Below are positions 51,266 to 63,880 of a stretch of 64,000 nucleotides of DNA, piece by piece (within the stretch, counting starts at the first letter, position 1; each line of letters opens with the position of its first letter). The position numbers and the translations under genes were made by a program. The notes under the pieces are model-generated. The model ran no database searches. It saw only the letters and a program-made list of their open reading frames with translations, and was not told the DNA's origin. This DNA comes from Viscum album (Eukaryota > Streptophyta > Magnoliopsida > Santalales > Viscaceae): contig OY728165.1 in the NCBI GenBank assembly GCA_963277665.1, forward strand, positions 1,761,082,772 through 1,761,146,771, given 5' to 3'.

Positions 51266-53431
51266 TAACATTAAGACTTAAAGATTTCCCATACCCTGAC
51301 CATTTCATTGATAAAATTCAATAAATACATTCTAGAGTTTATTATCATCTTCAAAAAAATAACATTGTGATTTAAGAAGATATGTTAGGGGAGCACATCG
51401 ATAAAGAGGCAGTCTCCACTACTGTTTATTTCAAACCTCATTTTTCTTCAAAATCCACTTCATGAGTTATATCATTATAAATCAATAAAACTACTATCCT
51501 ATATAAAATAAAATGTTTTTCTAATTATGAATCAACTAGATTCATCCTCTTATCCATTTTTTGGTAAATGATATCCCAATTTGTGCATACGTGAAACATA
51601 CCTACTCAACGTCGTGGTGTAATATTTTTTCACCACTACTATGCAGGGATATGTATAATGATGAAAATAATAAATATATATGGCTATTATAACATGATAT
51701 TTATTTTAATATATTAATAGACATCCAATTCAATTCCACTAAAAAATTATGGTCATAATATTGTTTCTTGTGCATACGTATGGCCTACCATCTCAATGAT
51801 GAGATGTGATTCATTCCATATGATATTCATTAAAGAATGATTATATAAATGTATATTATTAATGAATATGGAATATATTATGTTATAATAATTTTTTAAT
51901 GATATAACTATTCTATAATAATGAATCCAATAACTTATTCAACAAATCATTCATAATAACCTAAATCATTTAACATCCGAATAATGTGTAATAATGAAAT
52001 CATACTAAAAAACTAATAATAATATGATCACATATGATATCACAAAAATGAAAATGATTCTGGTTTACTTCAATAAATTTATTTGAAATATTATACATGA
52101 TGTTCATATATATACAAAGGATATCAGACATAATGTAATGGATAATTTTGACAACTCAGTATTATCTGAGATTGTTTATATACAAGTATTCACTAGGGTA
52201 TTTTTATCATCCACTTCAATTTTTCTTAAATATGTATCCGAAAAATATTCATTTTATACTTATAAAATGTTTAAAATACAATGATACCCATGGGTGAAAT
52301 TTTATTAAATGTTATGATATAAATAATTTTTCATTTTCAGGAAGAGGTAATATTTGACATTTTAACAAGAGTACATGAAGAATGTTTCCTTTTATCATAT
52401 ACTATGTAAAAAAAATTTACATTTTCATATGCCTTGTTTTTTGGAAGCATCTCTTACAAGATTTTAATGTTTTTGTCAAAAAAATTATTTCTTTTTAAAA
52501 TTGCATGGTATTTTGAAAAATGAAATACCTTTTTAAGTTTAATGGATTAATATCAGGTGTTTTATCAAACTTATTATCCATCTAAGATGACAATTTTTAA
52601 ATATGGTAATGTTTATATCTCTATTATAAAAATTATTTGATTGTGTTTATGATTGAATTATATATATGAAATTCATTTTTATAAGGATTGTGATGGAATG
52701 ATGAATAAACCATTTATCTTATTCCATGGGTTATGCTATGTTGAATGATTTTTTTTTGTAAAACACATAAGATTGATTTGATTAAGATAAGGGTGAGATA
52801 TATATGTCATTCCAACGCATTGGGTAATGATCTATATCTCATGAGATAAAAATGTATTTAATGTGAAATGTTCTTAGTTTTGTGATACATGACTAGAAAT
52901 AGGAGTGAAATCTATTTAGTAATCATCATTTTATGATATAATGGTCATTGAAAATAGACTTGTTTAATATGAAATGATTTTATATGGTTTTTTGAATGGA
53001 AAATAATTTCATGTATATTGTTATTAATTTTTAAATAACATTGACCATTTTTTATATCCCATGACATGATTTTATGATTCATTATATGCATGAAATAATT
53101 TTAAAATGTTATGTTCTAAATCCATATGATTATGATATGGTTAATAAATTTCTTTTTTACCCTAACTAAGCATATGAGTTCACACATTCTTATATTTCTT
53201 TTCCTATGGTTTTAAAGAAGTTTATTGAGAATGATATGTCAAAAAAATTTCTAGTTTTTAAGGAATTAGTGTGAGGCAATGAATGGTTTGTTATGAACTA
53301 GTTGTTTATGTTTTTGATATTATAATGTCACTAAACAAATATGGTCCTCATGTGGTTTTATTATGTTTGGTAAAAAATATTCAACCACATTGAATTCATA
53401 TATACATATATGTAATATATAGTAAATTATA
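51266..53431 (+). repeat. G3 5' LTR, second part
   Basis: Homologous to the reverse complement of the G1/G2 LTR halves next to their primer-binding sites. Landmarks are CGTCGTGGTGTAAT (51613), GCATACGTATGGCCTACCATCTC (shown only in part: module 2 relic near 51771), the hairpin relic near 52154-52175, CGCATTGGGTAATGAT (52817) and ACCCTAACTAAGCATATGAG (53159). It ends at 53431 before a primer-binding site. Together with 26980-29269 it makes a full ~4.46 kb LTR. Module 1 appears to be missing. Confidence 0.75.
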
Positions 53432-53433
53432 GT

Positions 53434-53452
53434 TTATATCATGGGGAAGGTA
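53434..53452 (+). other. G3 primer-binding site, decayed
   Basis: TTATATCATGGGGAAGGTA aligns with TGGTATAAGAGGAAAGGTT of G1, followed by TTTAACCATTGG against TTTAGTTAACCTTTGG. It marks the inner edge of the G3 5' LTR. Confidence 0.6.
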
Positions 53453-53689
53453 TATTTAACCATTGGATACCAGGATGATAAAATCATAGTAAATAACCCT
53501 AAGGATATGTGGATATACTGGTTAAAATATTACTGATTTATATATCATAATAAATAAGCTCATATAAAACATAAATTTTTATAAATTGAAATGTATTTCA
53601 TGATAATGTGGTTTTCCCATTATGATTACTGTTTCTCACATTATTATTATTTGTTTAAGTCAATGTCTATTACACTAAGGATCCATGTG

Positions 53690-54470
53690 AGTGATAAAAC
53701 CAATGGAAAATACAACAACTTTCCTCATGAGAAACCAAATGTTATAAGAGATGAAATAAAATCAATTGTAGATGTGATCACAGAACATTCTCAATATAAA
53801 AATATTGAAGGACTTATAAAATATTCAAGGAGGGATATAATTCTGTTGAGTCTTTCATAAGATAGTACCCACTTTTAATCAGTGGGTCTTGTTATCCATT
53901 AGTGGATGAACATTGGATTAGTTTCTACTAAAATGTTATTTTCATTCCTCCAATGTTCAAAACATGATAAAGTCAACATGGAAGTCTATTGATTGGAAGT
54001 TGAAGCAGATCAATGGTATAATATTAACACAAATATGAGGCAAAGAGATGAAATTGAATCTATTTAATTCAATGCGTTCATTATATCCTTTTTCAATAAG
54101 TACGTTACTTGTATTATTCAAACTATGATTACGAAGGGGTTCCTAGATCTTATGAAAAATGACGATTAATCCAATGGTACATTTTTAGAATTTTTTTTAG
54201 AATGTCAAGGTACAATTGTTGAATTATTATACCACCTAAGTGAAGAATTGAACGATTAATTAGTGTTTGAAAACCATTTATCCAAAGGGAATTACCCAAC
54301 ATGTACGTCAATAACATTGACGAATGTTTATGATGTCCTCTCATGCTTGAGATGGAGATTGGAGGTAGCCATAATTATTAGGAGTTTTATAAGAAGTGAG
54401 AAATGTTATTCAAGGGAAAATATAATTACCAAAATCAAAATAAGATGGGTTTACACTTAATCTCATTGTG
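53690..54470 (+). pseudogene. gag: G3 gag relic
   Basis: A plus-strand relic of the gypsy capsid protein. ESFIR..PPTFNQWVLL near 53848-53900 is the counterpart of ESFMRQHPTSFNGSSDP in G1. Downstream come NTNMRQRDEIES then FNAFIISFFNKYVT near 54030-54110, and FLDLMKNDD near 54143-54170, matching the W..F...F..KYFP and EFLxLxQ segments of the family. FENHLSKGNYP near 54266 fits the FxxGL segment. An open frame of 89 codons starts at 53591 but runs out before the capsid motif, so a frameshift lies near 53830. Zinc knuckles are not clearly visible. Confidence 0.7.
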
Positions 54471-54689
54471 TGGAAATAAACCTTGGGAAACTACATTAAA
54501 AGTACAATAAAATATCATAAGTTTGAAAAATAAGGACATCTGGTAGTTTATTTCTGACGCGAGGGAATAATGAAAAATAATGAAATTAATAATGAAAAAT
54601 CTTAACTGGATAAACCTCTACACATCAGTGGTATATATGGAAGGAAATGGGTAATTATTCCAATAAATTTACTAATCCATGGGTTATTG

Positions 54690-55270
54690 ATGATGATCAA
54701 TGTCAACAAACTCTTAAGGCTAAATACAAACAAGGGTCTCATGTGATCGCTATCGGTGATGTGGATTATGATAATGAATTGGTAAAAGGTAAAAATACAG
54801 AATTCAATAAAATATAAAATTATTTATTTGATTATATATCCAACAAATCTTTTATTTTTGGAGAATATTTTAAGGATATAACTGTATTACCTCAATAATC
54901 AGAAGTCTAGTTTTTTGTGACAACACCTAATTTCATAATGGTATCATAAAATGATTATAATTCATCTCCAAATAATGTTTGTCGTAAGGTTATTTTGGAA
55001 AATATTATTATCCTTCCAATTGTATAATTTTATATGATTCATGGCATGGATTCTCTTTCTCTCTCTGTAGATGATATAATTTTCCTTGGAACGGATGTCA
55101 CATTTTATATTCCAGATCAATTCATGATCATATATCAGTGCCATGGTGGATATAACCTTCTAGTAGAATTTTCGTCCATATTTTGGGACATTATTAATAT
55201 AAGTGAAGGTTTTGTATCTCAAATGTCTGGAGATAAACACAAAATTTTGAATAAACCTATTGTATGAATG
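54690..55270 (+). pseudogene. pol: G3 protease relic and PR-RT linker
   Basis: QGSHVIAIGDVDYDNELVKG near 54733 matches the QGRVFALT...VVTG lead-in of plant chromovirus proteases. The active-site region reads LFDYISNKSFIF (from 54824), where the family has LFDSGATHSFIS: the catalytic Asp is kept but Ser-Gly has changed. After further stops, IHGMDSLSLSV at 55037 corresponds to ILGMDWL at the end of the domain, with DDIIFLGTDVTFYIP following. The protease would be inactive. Confidence 0.72.
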
Positions 55271-55429
55271 TTTTATGATGTATTTTAAGAATAAATTTTT
55301 AATCTAACAACAAAAAGTGTGTTTGATATCTCAATAGAACTCATATCAGGTGAAAAAACTATTTCAAAGAATCCTTATATAATGTCCCTAGTTTAGTTGT
55401 AGGAACAGAAGAAGCAACTCGAAGAGAAT

Positions 55430-56060
55430 CATGACATTGGATGTATATTCCCTAGTGGGTTACCTTATGGTTAACATGTACTATTTTTATGAATAAATAT
55501 TGATCAATGAGACTAGGAATTGAATAATGATAACATTACCAGATCACAATAAAAAATATCATCTTTCAAGAATTGATGAATAATTAAACTAAGTGGAGAT
55601 AAATACTTTTCTATGTTTTGTATTCCTTAATAATATCATTAATTAAGGATTACAAAGAATGATATACAAATTACAACATTTTGTAAAAGATATAGACTAT
55701 ATGGGTTTATAATGGTTTCTTTTGGACTTACTATTTTTCCCTCTATCATCATGGATATCATAAATATTGTGTTTAGATAGTATCTTGATAATTTTTTAGA
55801 AGAATATATTGATGATATTATTGCCTATTTGATTGGAATGTAACAATATATTGATCTTACAATAATTATACTGGATACATTAAGAATGGAGAAGCATTAT
55901 GAAATATTATCAACTGTTAATTTTGGATTCATAATGTTTCATTTTTTGGTCACATAATATCACGATACGGGTTATGTATGGATCCATGAAAATAGATGAT
56001 ATTGAAATTTGGATGAACAATCAATAATAACTGATATCCATTGTTTTATTGGTTTCTATG
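55430..56060 (+). pseudogene. pol: G3 reverse transcriptase relic
   Basis: The clearest pol signature in the window. YGFIMVSFGLTIFPSIIMD (from 55700) matches YEFLVMPFGLTNAPATFMD of gypsy RTs, continuing INIVFR.YLDNFLEEYIDD. The catalytic box reads YIDDIIAY at 55805-55828, keeping both Asp residues. HFLVT near 55940 fits the FLGHxIS motif. Several stops interrupt the frame. It lies between the protease linker and RNase H in the standard gypsy order. Confidence 0.85.
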
Positions 56061-56209
56061 GTCATTAGCAATTAATTTTGAATGATTCTTCCTAGTTATC
56101 TATTCCACTCCACATGTCTAATTGGAGGGAGTTAGGTTAATGTGGATAGAGGAATGTGAATATACATTCAATGAGGTAAAAATTAAGTTATTCATTTAAT
56201 TTTTTCACA

Positions 56210-56570
56210 CACTACCTTGTAGTGTATAATGGCTTGTGATCAATATTGATGCATCAATGAAGGCTATGGAATGTGCTCTCATGAAAAAGTATATACTGAT
56301 TTCTTATGCATCAAGATAATTGAAAATATGTGAGAAAAATTAACCAACTCATGATTTCTTTTTGTCTATGGTACTCTTTGAATTAAAGATAGGTAGTTAT
56401 TATCTTTATGGTGAATGGTGTTTTATTTATTCTAATCATAAATTTTGAAACTATATTATCACAAAAAATGTGTTTAATACGAGATAAAGAAATTTTTTTG
56501 AGTTGATGAAATATTATATCTACTCAATACATTAACACCCATGGAAATTGAACAAGGTAGATCCTTCTAT
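56210..56570 (+). pseudogene. pol: G3 RNase H relic
   Basis: INIDASMKAMECALMKK near 56240-56290 matches the DASxxGLGCVLMQ start of gypsy RNase H. It is followed by ISYASR.LKICEKN.PTHD, then VLFELKIGSYYLYGE near 56371-56415 and YSNHKF.NYI near 56430. The order and spacing are normal and only point changes break it. The first catalytic Asp is kept. Confidence 0.82.
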
Positions 56571-56879
56571 GAGACAAAAATTCCATGCTAGTCTATCCCT
56601 ACTGAGGATAATAAAAGATCAAATATTTCTGTATTTTCAAATGATGGATCTTGAAAATTTTAAGGGGAGAAATATTATCTTTCAAAAAACCATCAATACA
56701 AGTGAAAATTAATGAGGTGTGTAAAGAGGATGTTGTGATATAAATAAAGGTCATAAATGATCAGGAATAAAGCCATGATTGTGATGGAATAACAAGGTTC
56801 ATGAATCTGGTTTGTATTCCTCCTTTATCAAAATTAATGAAGGTGTTAGTGAATGTGGCTCATATTTCTTCATTATCTA

Positions 56880-57620
56880 TTCGTCATGAAAGAAAAAAAT
56901 TAGTATAGGGTCATGGAAGGTTATATATAGTGGGATAGAATGAATAAGGATATTGTTGAATAAGTCTCTATGTGCTTGGTTTTATAGAAAGTTGATGCTG
57001 AGAGGCCGAATTCTTAGGGGTTGTTACTGCAATTTAACATTCCATACTGAAAATTGGAAAACATCACTATGGACATTGACATTAGACATCACAAAACATT
57101 GAAAGTTCATAATTCTATATTTCTTTTTGTTGACCTTTTTACTATGTTCACGCACTTCATCATTATTAGATAGTATTTTTATCCTAATCAACCTTTCATG
57201 ATATATGTAAATAAAGAGGTATGAATTTTTGAAGTTCATCATTCCATTATATTTGATCAACATATATTTTTTACCATGATTTTTTGGATAATTTTTCCAT
57301 CGGATATACAAATAGTGTTATGTTTTATGACATATTATCATCTCCAAATAGATAGATAGTATAACAGAAAAAATAAATATCTTGAATACATGTTTATAGT
57401 TTTCTTACTACATTTCAATAGTGTTTGGGACCAACACGTAACATTGGTAAAATTTTCATAAAATAACATCTTTCAATTCAGTATTCATATGGATCTTTAT
57501 GAAGCCCACTATGGAAATATATTCATGAATCCAAATTTATGCGACGATGTTGGGGATATAAAACTACAAGTACCTGATCTTATTGATGAAATGATAAAAA
57601 AAGTCCATATCCATTAGAAA
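56880..57620 (+). pseudogene. pol: G3 integrase relic
   Basis: IVE.VSMCLVL.KVDAERPNS near 56950-57015 fits the second half of the zinc-binding region (two Cys expected; one is kept) and the KAEHQRPxG linker. Then LENITMDIDI near 57050 and NSIFLFVDLFTMFTHFI near 57112-57160 (family: WVIVDRLTKSAHFI) carry core Asp positions. LEYMFIVFLLHFNSVWDQHVT then LVKFS.NNIFQFSIHMDLYEAHYGN near 57375-57520 matches EFAYNNSxHxSIxMxPxEALYGR. The frame is broken in several places. Confidence 0.8.
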
Positions 57621-57759
57621 ACACATTATTTCATCTTCGAGTCGACAAAGAAGTCATGGTGAAAACTGATGAAAATACCTATTGTTCGAAGTATGTGAAA
57701 TTATTATTCTAAAAATATCCTCCTTGAAGAAATTTGATTGAATTAGAAATATGGGAAAA

Positions 57760-58140
57760 ATATTCCATAGGTATATCAGTCCTTTTGAAATTAAGATCGT
57801 TAACGGAAGGTAGCTTACCAATTGGTGCTTCTATAGAACCATTTTTATGTTCATGATGTGCTTCAAGTGACTCTCCTTAGTTATCACATAGCTGAAAAAT
57901 AATATGTACTAAACTCAGAAGTCATACCATTGGAGAAATATCTTTCTTATGAAGAATAATAAATAGAGATTCTATATCATATAGGAAAAGTTATATGAAA
58001 GAAAAGAAATCGCTTGGTTAATGTGTTATGGTGTTACCAAATTTTTTTGGAAGATATGTCTGAAAATGAGAATATGATGAGGGAGTGATATGATTATCTA
58101 TTTGTTTCCAATAGGAGAATTTCAAGGGTGAATTTATGTT
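57760..58140 (+). pseudogene. pol: G3 integrase tail with chromodomain-like segment
   Basis: The C-terminal tail begins HRYISPFEIKIV near 57765 (family: RYIGPFEIL). From 57940 on, LSYEE..IEILYHIGKVI.KKRNRLVNVLWCY followed by EDMSENENMM fits the chromodomain of Tekay/Del elements, where LxYEExPVxILxRxxxxLRxxxIxLVKVLWxxH is followed by an EATWExExxM stretch. In the family this domain guides integration to heterochromatin. It sits immediately before the polypurine tract as expected. Confidence 0.7.
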
Positions 58141-58141
58141 T

Positions 58142-58154
58142 AAGGGTTGTAGAA
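58142..58154 (+). other. G3 polypurine tract
   Basis: AAGGGTTGTAGAA precedes the LTR start TGTAATAACC, after ATTTCAAGGGTGAATTTATG, a decayed form of the pre-tract sequence seen in G1 and G2. The run of G has two T substitutions. Confidence 0.75.
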
Positions 58155-59055
58155 TGTAATAACCAGATATTTATATTAAATATTTATTTATGTAATTTAA
58201 ATTCATCAATATCATTCACTACATGAAATATGTAGTTTAAAAGAACTATGCGACATCTATATTATAAAATTACATTTATAATAACGGTACTAGGTTATTA
58301 GGGATAAATATAATTATCATTTGAATTTTATGGTGAATTAAATGGCCAGAAATTAGTTGTGAAAATTGTAAACCAAATATATATTTTTAGTTTTTTGTAA
58401 TAAATAATGTGAATTTAAATTAGTAATTGAAATTAAAGAAATATATATTTCATATATATTTAATTTAATAGTTTGGAAATTCATACAATTGATATTTTAG
58501 TCATAGTTTTGGAATAACAACTATTTTAAAAAAATAAATATTTTTTCAAAAGGGAAACATTACTACATTTAAATGGAATCCCATTATTAAATTTAAATAT
58601 ATATAAATTTATAATTATAATATAAAAAACCTCTTCTTTGGATGTGGGATTGAAAATATTACATTGGATGAATTTTTGATATGTTTTTGATAACTTTCAT
58701 GTCTTCATGAAGATTAAAAATATGATGAAATTTAATTGAAAATAATGTATTGCAATGAATTTTTTTATATAGATAAATTCTATAATTTATTGGTTTTAAT
58801 GTATAAATAGAATATATTTTTATCAGTTAATATAATTTATGTCTTTGGCATTAATTTTATTGGGAATTCAGATGTAAAAATAATCATTATTTTGAAATGT
58901 TTTATCATTTAAAACATTTTCTTTCATTTCAACAATGGGATTAATTTTTAATTAATTACTCAATCTTTACTGTTTTTTATTTCTAAAAACTGATTCAATT
59001 ATTGGAATCAATCTCTCTAAATTTTATAAATTGATATATTTTGGTTGGACTCACC
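58155..59055 (+). repeat. G3 3' LTR, first 900 bp
   Basis: Starts TGTAATAACCAG and is collinear with 26980 to about 27850. It breaks off where C3 begins near 59056. The rest of this LTR should lie beyond C3, outside the window. Confidence 0.8.
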
Positions 59056-60777
59056 TGTTTTGATAATCCCAATTCTTGATTTTTTGTCATGATAATCGGG
59101 TTTCATTATTATTTATAGTTTCAATTAACTTATAAATATGTATCATTAATATTTCTATTCTGTCGATTATGTTTACTGTGAGAAATTTATTTAAGGAGAA
59201 GTTCATCGATATAATTTTACCGATGAAGGTCACTGATAGAAGGTTAACGATGATGGTCTCCGATAGAATGTTACCGATGAAGGTTTCTTATGGAAGGTTA
59301 CTAATGAAGGCTACCGATAATGGTCACCAATAGAAGGTTACCTATGTAAGGTTATTGATGAAGGCTACTGATACTGGTTATCGATAGAAGGTCTTTGATA
59401 TAAGGTTACTGATGAATGTTACTAATAGAATGTTACTGATGAAGGCTACTGATAGAGGATAATGATGAAGGATACCTATGTAGTTCACTGATAAAGCCTA
59501 CTGTTAAACCTACTGTTGAAAAGGCTATCGTTACTACTCTACAGATTCCCACTGTTTTACTCCATACATTATCAATTTCATATGATTATTCTAACGGTAA
59601 TATTTGGTATATTTAATGCATCTGACATTAATTATTGTTGATTATAGACATATCAAGTGATTGTATCTAGATACATGATGAGTTATGAGGAAGACCACAC
59701 ATGGTTTAATTTTTCCTATTATCAGACCTAAAATATACAAAATAAGACAGAGGAAAAAAATAATGTAAAATTCATGAAAAATATCTTACTATCTAGATCA
59801 AAGTGAACAAGGAATAACCATCCATCACATATATTGTGAACCCAATAGCATCAGAATGATCATTTAGATGAACAAATTCACGTATGTATTCATTGGGTCT
59901 TCAAATATCTGTCAAACCAACAACCATAACACCACATTACATGAATGCTAGAACATGGAGTTGAAACACACTACCTTGGTCACAACATCCAGAAAGAGAC
60001 TTAAACTACAATTTCATCACTCAAAGGAATAATGAGATGAACGACAAACACAATGATCTCTCTAAACTCAATCTTATATTATTAGATCTAATGTGTTCTT
60101 TTATATATCTGATAAGTGTGTGTTTATCTGTTACACACACTGTATTTTGTTCATGAACTATAGGATATTGAAAATCCGAACATCAACCTTTATTGACACA
60201 TTGTTTCCCACGTGTAACTGTGGAAGATACCGTGTGTGCTCTCGATTGTTTGTTTTTCACATGGAGAACTGTGGTAGTGGGTATGAGCCCTGGACAGTTT
60301 GTGAAAATATTTGTGAAGTCTGGTATAGTCTGCATATCATTTTAAATGTTTATAAAAAATGTTTGGTGGCAGGTGATCACTCTGTGGAGAGGATTGAGTC
60401 ACGTCTTCAAACTGAACCTCTTTTTTAACATTGTTGTGATCTATATTTTTATAATACTCTAATTGTTTTTATTCTACTGATTATAATTTCACAAACAGAA
60501 AACTGTTTTACATTGACTCTGATAGTTTGTTCAGGTAAATGTGTATATGTGTTTAATTTAGTAAAACTCTATCAAAATTGGTATATGTGGTTTACATTGA
60601 TTCAACTAAGGACTATCCACCAATTGAGAAACATGTTGACCTACTAAACTCCTATTACTCTATTGGCTTAATTAATTGGGATGATTCCAAATTAAGGGAT
60701 CCTTAGAATAATGTTTTAACAGAAATTTGATGTAGGTATCCAGTTTACCCCCTCTTGAGATTCCATGGGGACAAACA
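59056..60777 (+). repeat. C3 5' LTR
   Basis: The right edge is firm: TTTACCCCCTCTTGAGATTC and then GGGGACAAACA precede the primer site, as in plant SIRE-type LTRs. The left edge is placed at TGTTTTGATAATCCC (59056), where similarity to the G3 LTR ends; five bases TCACC before it would be the target duplication. It contains the minisatellite at 59194-59530. The 111-codon open frame at 60093-60428 is LTR leader sequence with no known domain. Confidence 0.6.
59194..59530 (+). repeat. Minisatellite of alternating 13- and 14-bp units
   Basis: About 23 degenerate units lie in tandem. They alternate largely between a 13-mer GGTTACTGATGAA and a 14-mer GGTTACYGATAGAA, giving a 27-bp higher-order period. 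The array degenerates toward both ends and lies inside the C3 LTR. Confidence 0.75.
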
Positions 60778-60779
60778 TT

Positions 60780-60796
60780 TGGTATCATAAGACTAA
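60780..60796 (+). other. C3 primer-binding site (initiator-Met tRNA type)
   Basis: TGGTATCATAAGACTAA lies two bases after the LTR end ACAAACA. It matches the initiator-Met primer site TGGTATCAGAGC with three differences over the first 12 bases. Confidence 0.8.
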
Positions 60797-60959
60797 TTTT
60801 TTTTCTACTATTGGTACTATAGTTCATGTTTTCAAATTCTTTTCAACTATGATTCTAGTTATATCATAACGATCTTATAATTTTTTTTATATATAAATTT
60901 TGTGTTCATTAAATTCTAATTAACTATTAACAATTGAGTCAAGTGTGCATCTACCAACA

Positions 60960-61870
60960 AAACATCATTTTTAATGGAAATAACTATTCTAAGTGGAAAT
61001 TAAAAAAAAAATCTAGAGAGCATGTGTCCTGAAATCTGGGACACAAATGAAGAATAAATTACATTTCCTGTTACTTCTAGGGACACATGGTCATAGATGA
61101 CTAAAGATACATATATGAATAAGTATAAATTAATGAATTCATTGTACTGTTCTCTATGTTCTGAGGAATTCAATAGAATATCTATCTGTAAAAAATCTTA
61201 TGAAATCGGGGATAATTTGGCCCTTTCTCATGAGGTAAATACCAATATTAATGAAACAAGATTAACTACCTGAACTATTAAATATGATAATTATAAAATG
61301 ATGAATGATGAAAGAATATCTAAAATGTATCTCAATTTCACTGAAATATTAAACACCTTGAGTATTATTGGGAAACTAGAGGACAAAAAAGATCAAGTTT
61401 AGAGGTTGCTTCGATGACTGGATAACAGATAGAGAGGAGCATCTGTTTCCATTCGAGGATCATGAGAAATAGACAAGATACCAATAAAAGAACTAATTAG
61501 AAGAATTATGATGTAAGAAGAAGATCATAAGGTAAATAAAGAATCATATGAAGAACTAAGAAAAATATCTGTAGCATTAATGACTGCTACCTCAATGTGA
61601 AAAGATAATGAAAGAGTTCTTTCTCTTGTAGACACTTTCACGTGTGAAGATTTAGCTACTGATAGTGATGATGAGATGGCTTCTCTTGTAAACGGATTCA
61701 AAAAGTTATACTGAAATAAGATTTTCTTTATAAAATAAAACTATAAATGAAGGTATGAGTGTTATGGACAGTGTAAAACGAATAGAAAATGGAAAGACCA
61801 CACAAATGATATAGTTTGCAATGAGTGTAATAAAAAAGGCCATGTGAAGGCTGATTTCACAAGCTGAAAT
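60960..61870 (+). pseudogene. gag: C3 gag relic (UBN2-type capsid, zinc knuckle)
   Basis: A broken copia Gag. FNGNNYSKWKLKKK near 60970-61010 matches the FxGxNYxxWKxxM start of this capsid family. LKYDNYKMMNDERISKMYLN then FTEILNTLSIIGKLEDKKDQV near 61276-61400 matches the central DESIxEMxxRFxxIINxLxxLGK segment, followed by LIRRIM near 61495. A single zinc knuckle CNECNKKGHVKADF (61817-61858) follows; its last Cys has become Phe. Stops occur throughout. The set and order fit SIRE/Maximus elements. Confidence 0.78.
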
Positions 61871-62630
61871 TTATGAATAAATATGAAGAAAAGAGTAAGG
61901 GATATAAAAAGCTTATTAATTATAAATAGAGTGATTTAGAATATATTTCCAGTGGATCTGACACAAATGATATTGAAAATAACAAACATACAAAACTTTG
62001 TTTCATTACAGAAACATCTGAGGTAACACTCATTTCTCTTATACATAATGATTACAATTCTAGAAAGGAATTTGAATCAATTAATGATGATAATATGACT
62101 GTGGATTAACTATTTTATTACTTTGGAATTCTAGAGGATACCTTTTATAAACTCAAGGACAAATATAAATTGTTGAAAACATGACATGATTTAAATTCCA
62201 ATTATAAATATGATTTGGATATTAAGAATGAAAAATGTGGTTAGCCATAAAAAGAAAATACTAAACATAAATTATAAAATGAGAAATTTAATAGAGATCG
62301 TTAGAAGTTTATTACAGGTAGAGGTACCATGGCTCAGTTTCATGGTAAAGAAATTTCTCCAAAATACACAAATGGTCAAAGATATCAATGAGGATAGAGA
62401 AGGATTATTAAAAAAAATATTTTTCCAACAAATGGAAAGTTCACTACTAGTTCAAGTCCATGACCATATTTTGAAAAACACTTTTATAAAGGATCTATAA
62501 AACTGTTCTTGTCTGAAAAAAAATATGTAAATTATTGGAAACCTGTGAGAAAAGTATGGGTTCCCAAATATTTTCTTGTTAACCTCTCTATACCCTAGAA
62601 AATCTTGTTACCGATGATACCCGAAACATA
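61871..62630 (+). pseudogene. C3 gag-protease linker, coiled-coil-like
   Basis: Charged K/E/N-rich sequence continues after the knuckle with stops, including an open piece at 62210-62500 (96 codons, MIWILRMKNVVSHKKK onward). The frames suggest ILEDTFYKLKDKYKLLK-like heptads near 62130-62180. SIRE elements have a coiled-coil here. The assignment rests on position and composition, not on a specific motif. Confidence 0.45.
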
Positions 62631-62638
62631 ATATTTTT

Positions 62639-62833
62639 TTGCCGGAATATTGTTTAACGAACTCCTATAAGACACTATGGTATTTGGAAAATGGATGTTC
62701 AATAAATATAACAAGATACTATTCATTCTTCAAGAGCATATTAATGTTGATGGTGGACATGTTACATTCAATGATAATGCTAAATGAAATATCATTGGAT
62801 AAGGCCAAATTGGTAACCCAAATGCTATATTAA
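62639..62833 (+). pseudogene. pol: C3 protease relic
   Basis: WYLENGCSINITRYYSFFKS from about 62679 is the counterpart of WYLDSGCSRHMTGxxSLF, the signature of SIRE copia proteases. The catalytic Asp is Glu and the next Ser is Asn, so this protease would be inactive. The open frame of 64 codons ends at 62833, and the following 150 bp continue the family alignment (IIFYGLKDNLHSISQLYDDDFNV) after a stop. Confidence 0.8.
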
Positions 62834-62979
62834 TTTTTAAAATAATTTTTTATGGGTTAAAAGACAATCTACATAGCATCTCTCAGTTGTATGATGATGA
62901 TTTTAATGTTTAGTTTGAAAATGATAAATGCAACGTCTTTAATTCTAAAAATAATTTATTATTCACTACTCATAGAAAT

Positions 62980-63880
62980 GAAAATGTGTATGTTGTTGAT
63001 TTACAATCTTTTGCAATGAAAAATGTATATTATATAAATGTATTTCATAAGGAATCCTTGTTATGGCACAAATTACTACGACAATGTAATTTGTACTCAC
63101 ATAGGAATCACAGTAGGAATGTTTTAGTTAGAGACTTTCCAAAATTGGAATTTCCACATGACAATGTTTAAAATCCTTGTCAAAAGAAAATAAATAATGT
63201 TTCATTCATACTAATGAAATATGTTTCCACTTCTCAACTGCTTGAGTTGGTTTACATTGATTTTTTGGTACCATCTAGAGTTTCATGTTTAATTGGTAAG
63301 AACTATGTTTATGTTCTTGTAGATGATTTTTCTAGATATACTTGGGTATACATTCATTCCAAAAAATGTTAATCATGTTTTTTCTTCACTAAATATTCAA
63401 TGTTTGTAGAAAATCATAGTGGACATTGGATAAAGACCTTGAGAAGAGATCTTGGCCGTGAGTTTGAAAATAATGAGTTATAATATTTTTTCTCACAAAA
63501 TGGCTATAATCCCAATTTCTCTGCTGCAAGAACACCTCAACAAAATTGAGTTAGAGAAATAAGAAATAGGACACATCAAGATATTTCCTTGACTATGCTA
63601 AATGAGTATAATCTTCCTATACATTTTTTGGATGATGTTGTTAATAAAAATTGTTAAATAATCAAAACAGATTTAATTAGACATGTTATTATGATAACCC
63701 CTTATATCAATGGAATAATAGGAAGCCTAAGGATAATTACATTAGAGTTATTGGTTGCAATGCCTTTATCCTTAACACTAAGTATAATCCTGAAAAATTT
63801 TATTCCAAGAGTGGTGAAGATATTTTACTAGGATACTCAATCTATAGTAAATAATATGGACAATTCAAGTAGAGAAACAA
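62980..63880 (+). pseudogene. pol: C3 integrase relic
   Basis: ESLLWHKLLRQCNLYSHRN near 63053 is the pre-integrase segment (family: LWHxRLGHxN). The core follows: VLVDDFSRYTWVYIHSKK from about 63314 with the first catalytic Asp; LRRDLGREFEN near 63438-63470 with the second; NFSAARTPQQN near 63515 and VREIRNRTHQDIS near 63550, keeping the Glu of the DDE triad. LPIHFLDDVVNKNC and a decayed TPYI continue, then ILLGYSIYSK near 63825 marks the integrase C-terminal segment. Two or three stops interrupt it, fewer than in C1 or G3, suggesting that C3 is younger. Confidence 0.85.

Noticed and set aside
60093..60428. 111-codon plus-strand open frame with several Cys residues
   Set aside because: It lies entirely inside the C3 5' LTR upstream of the primer-binding site and matches no domain; most likely LTR leader sequence.
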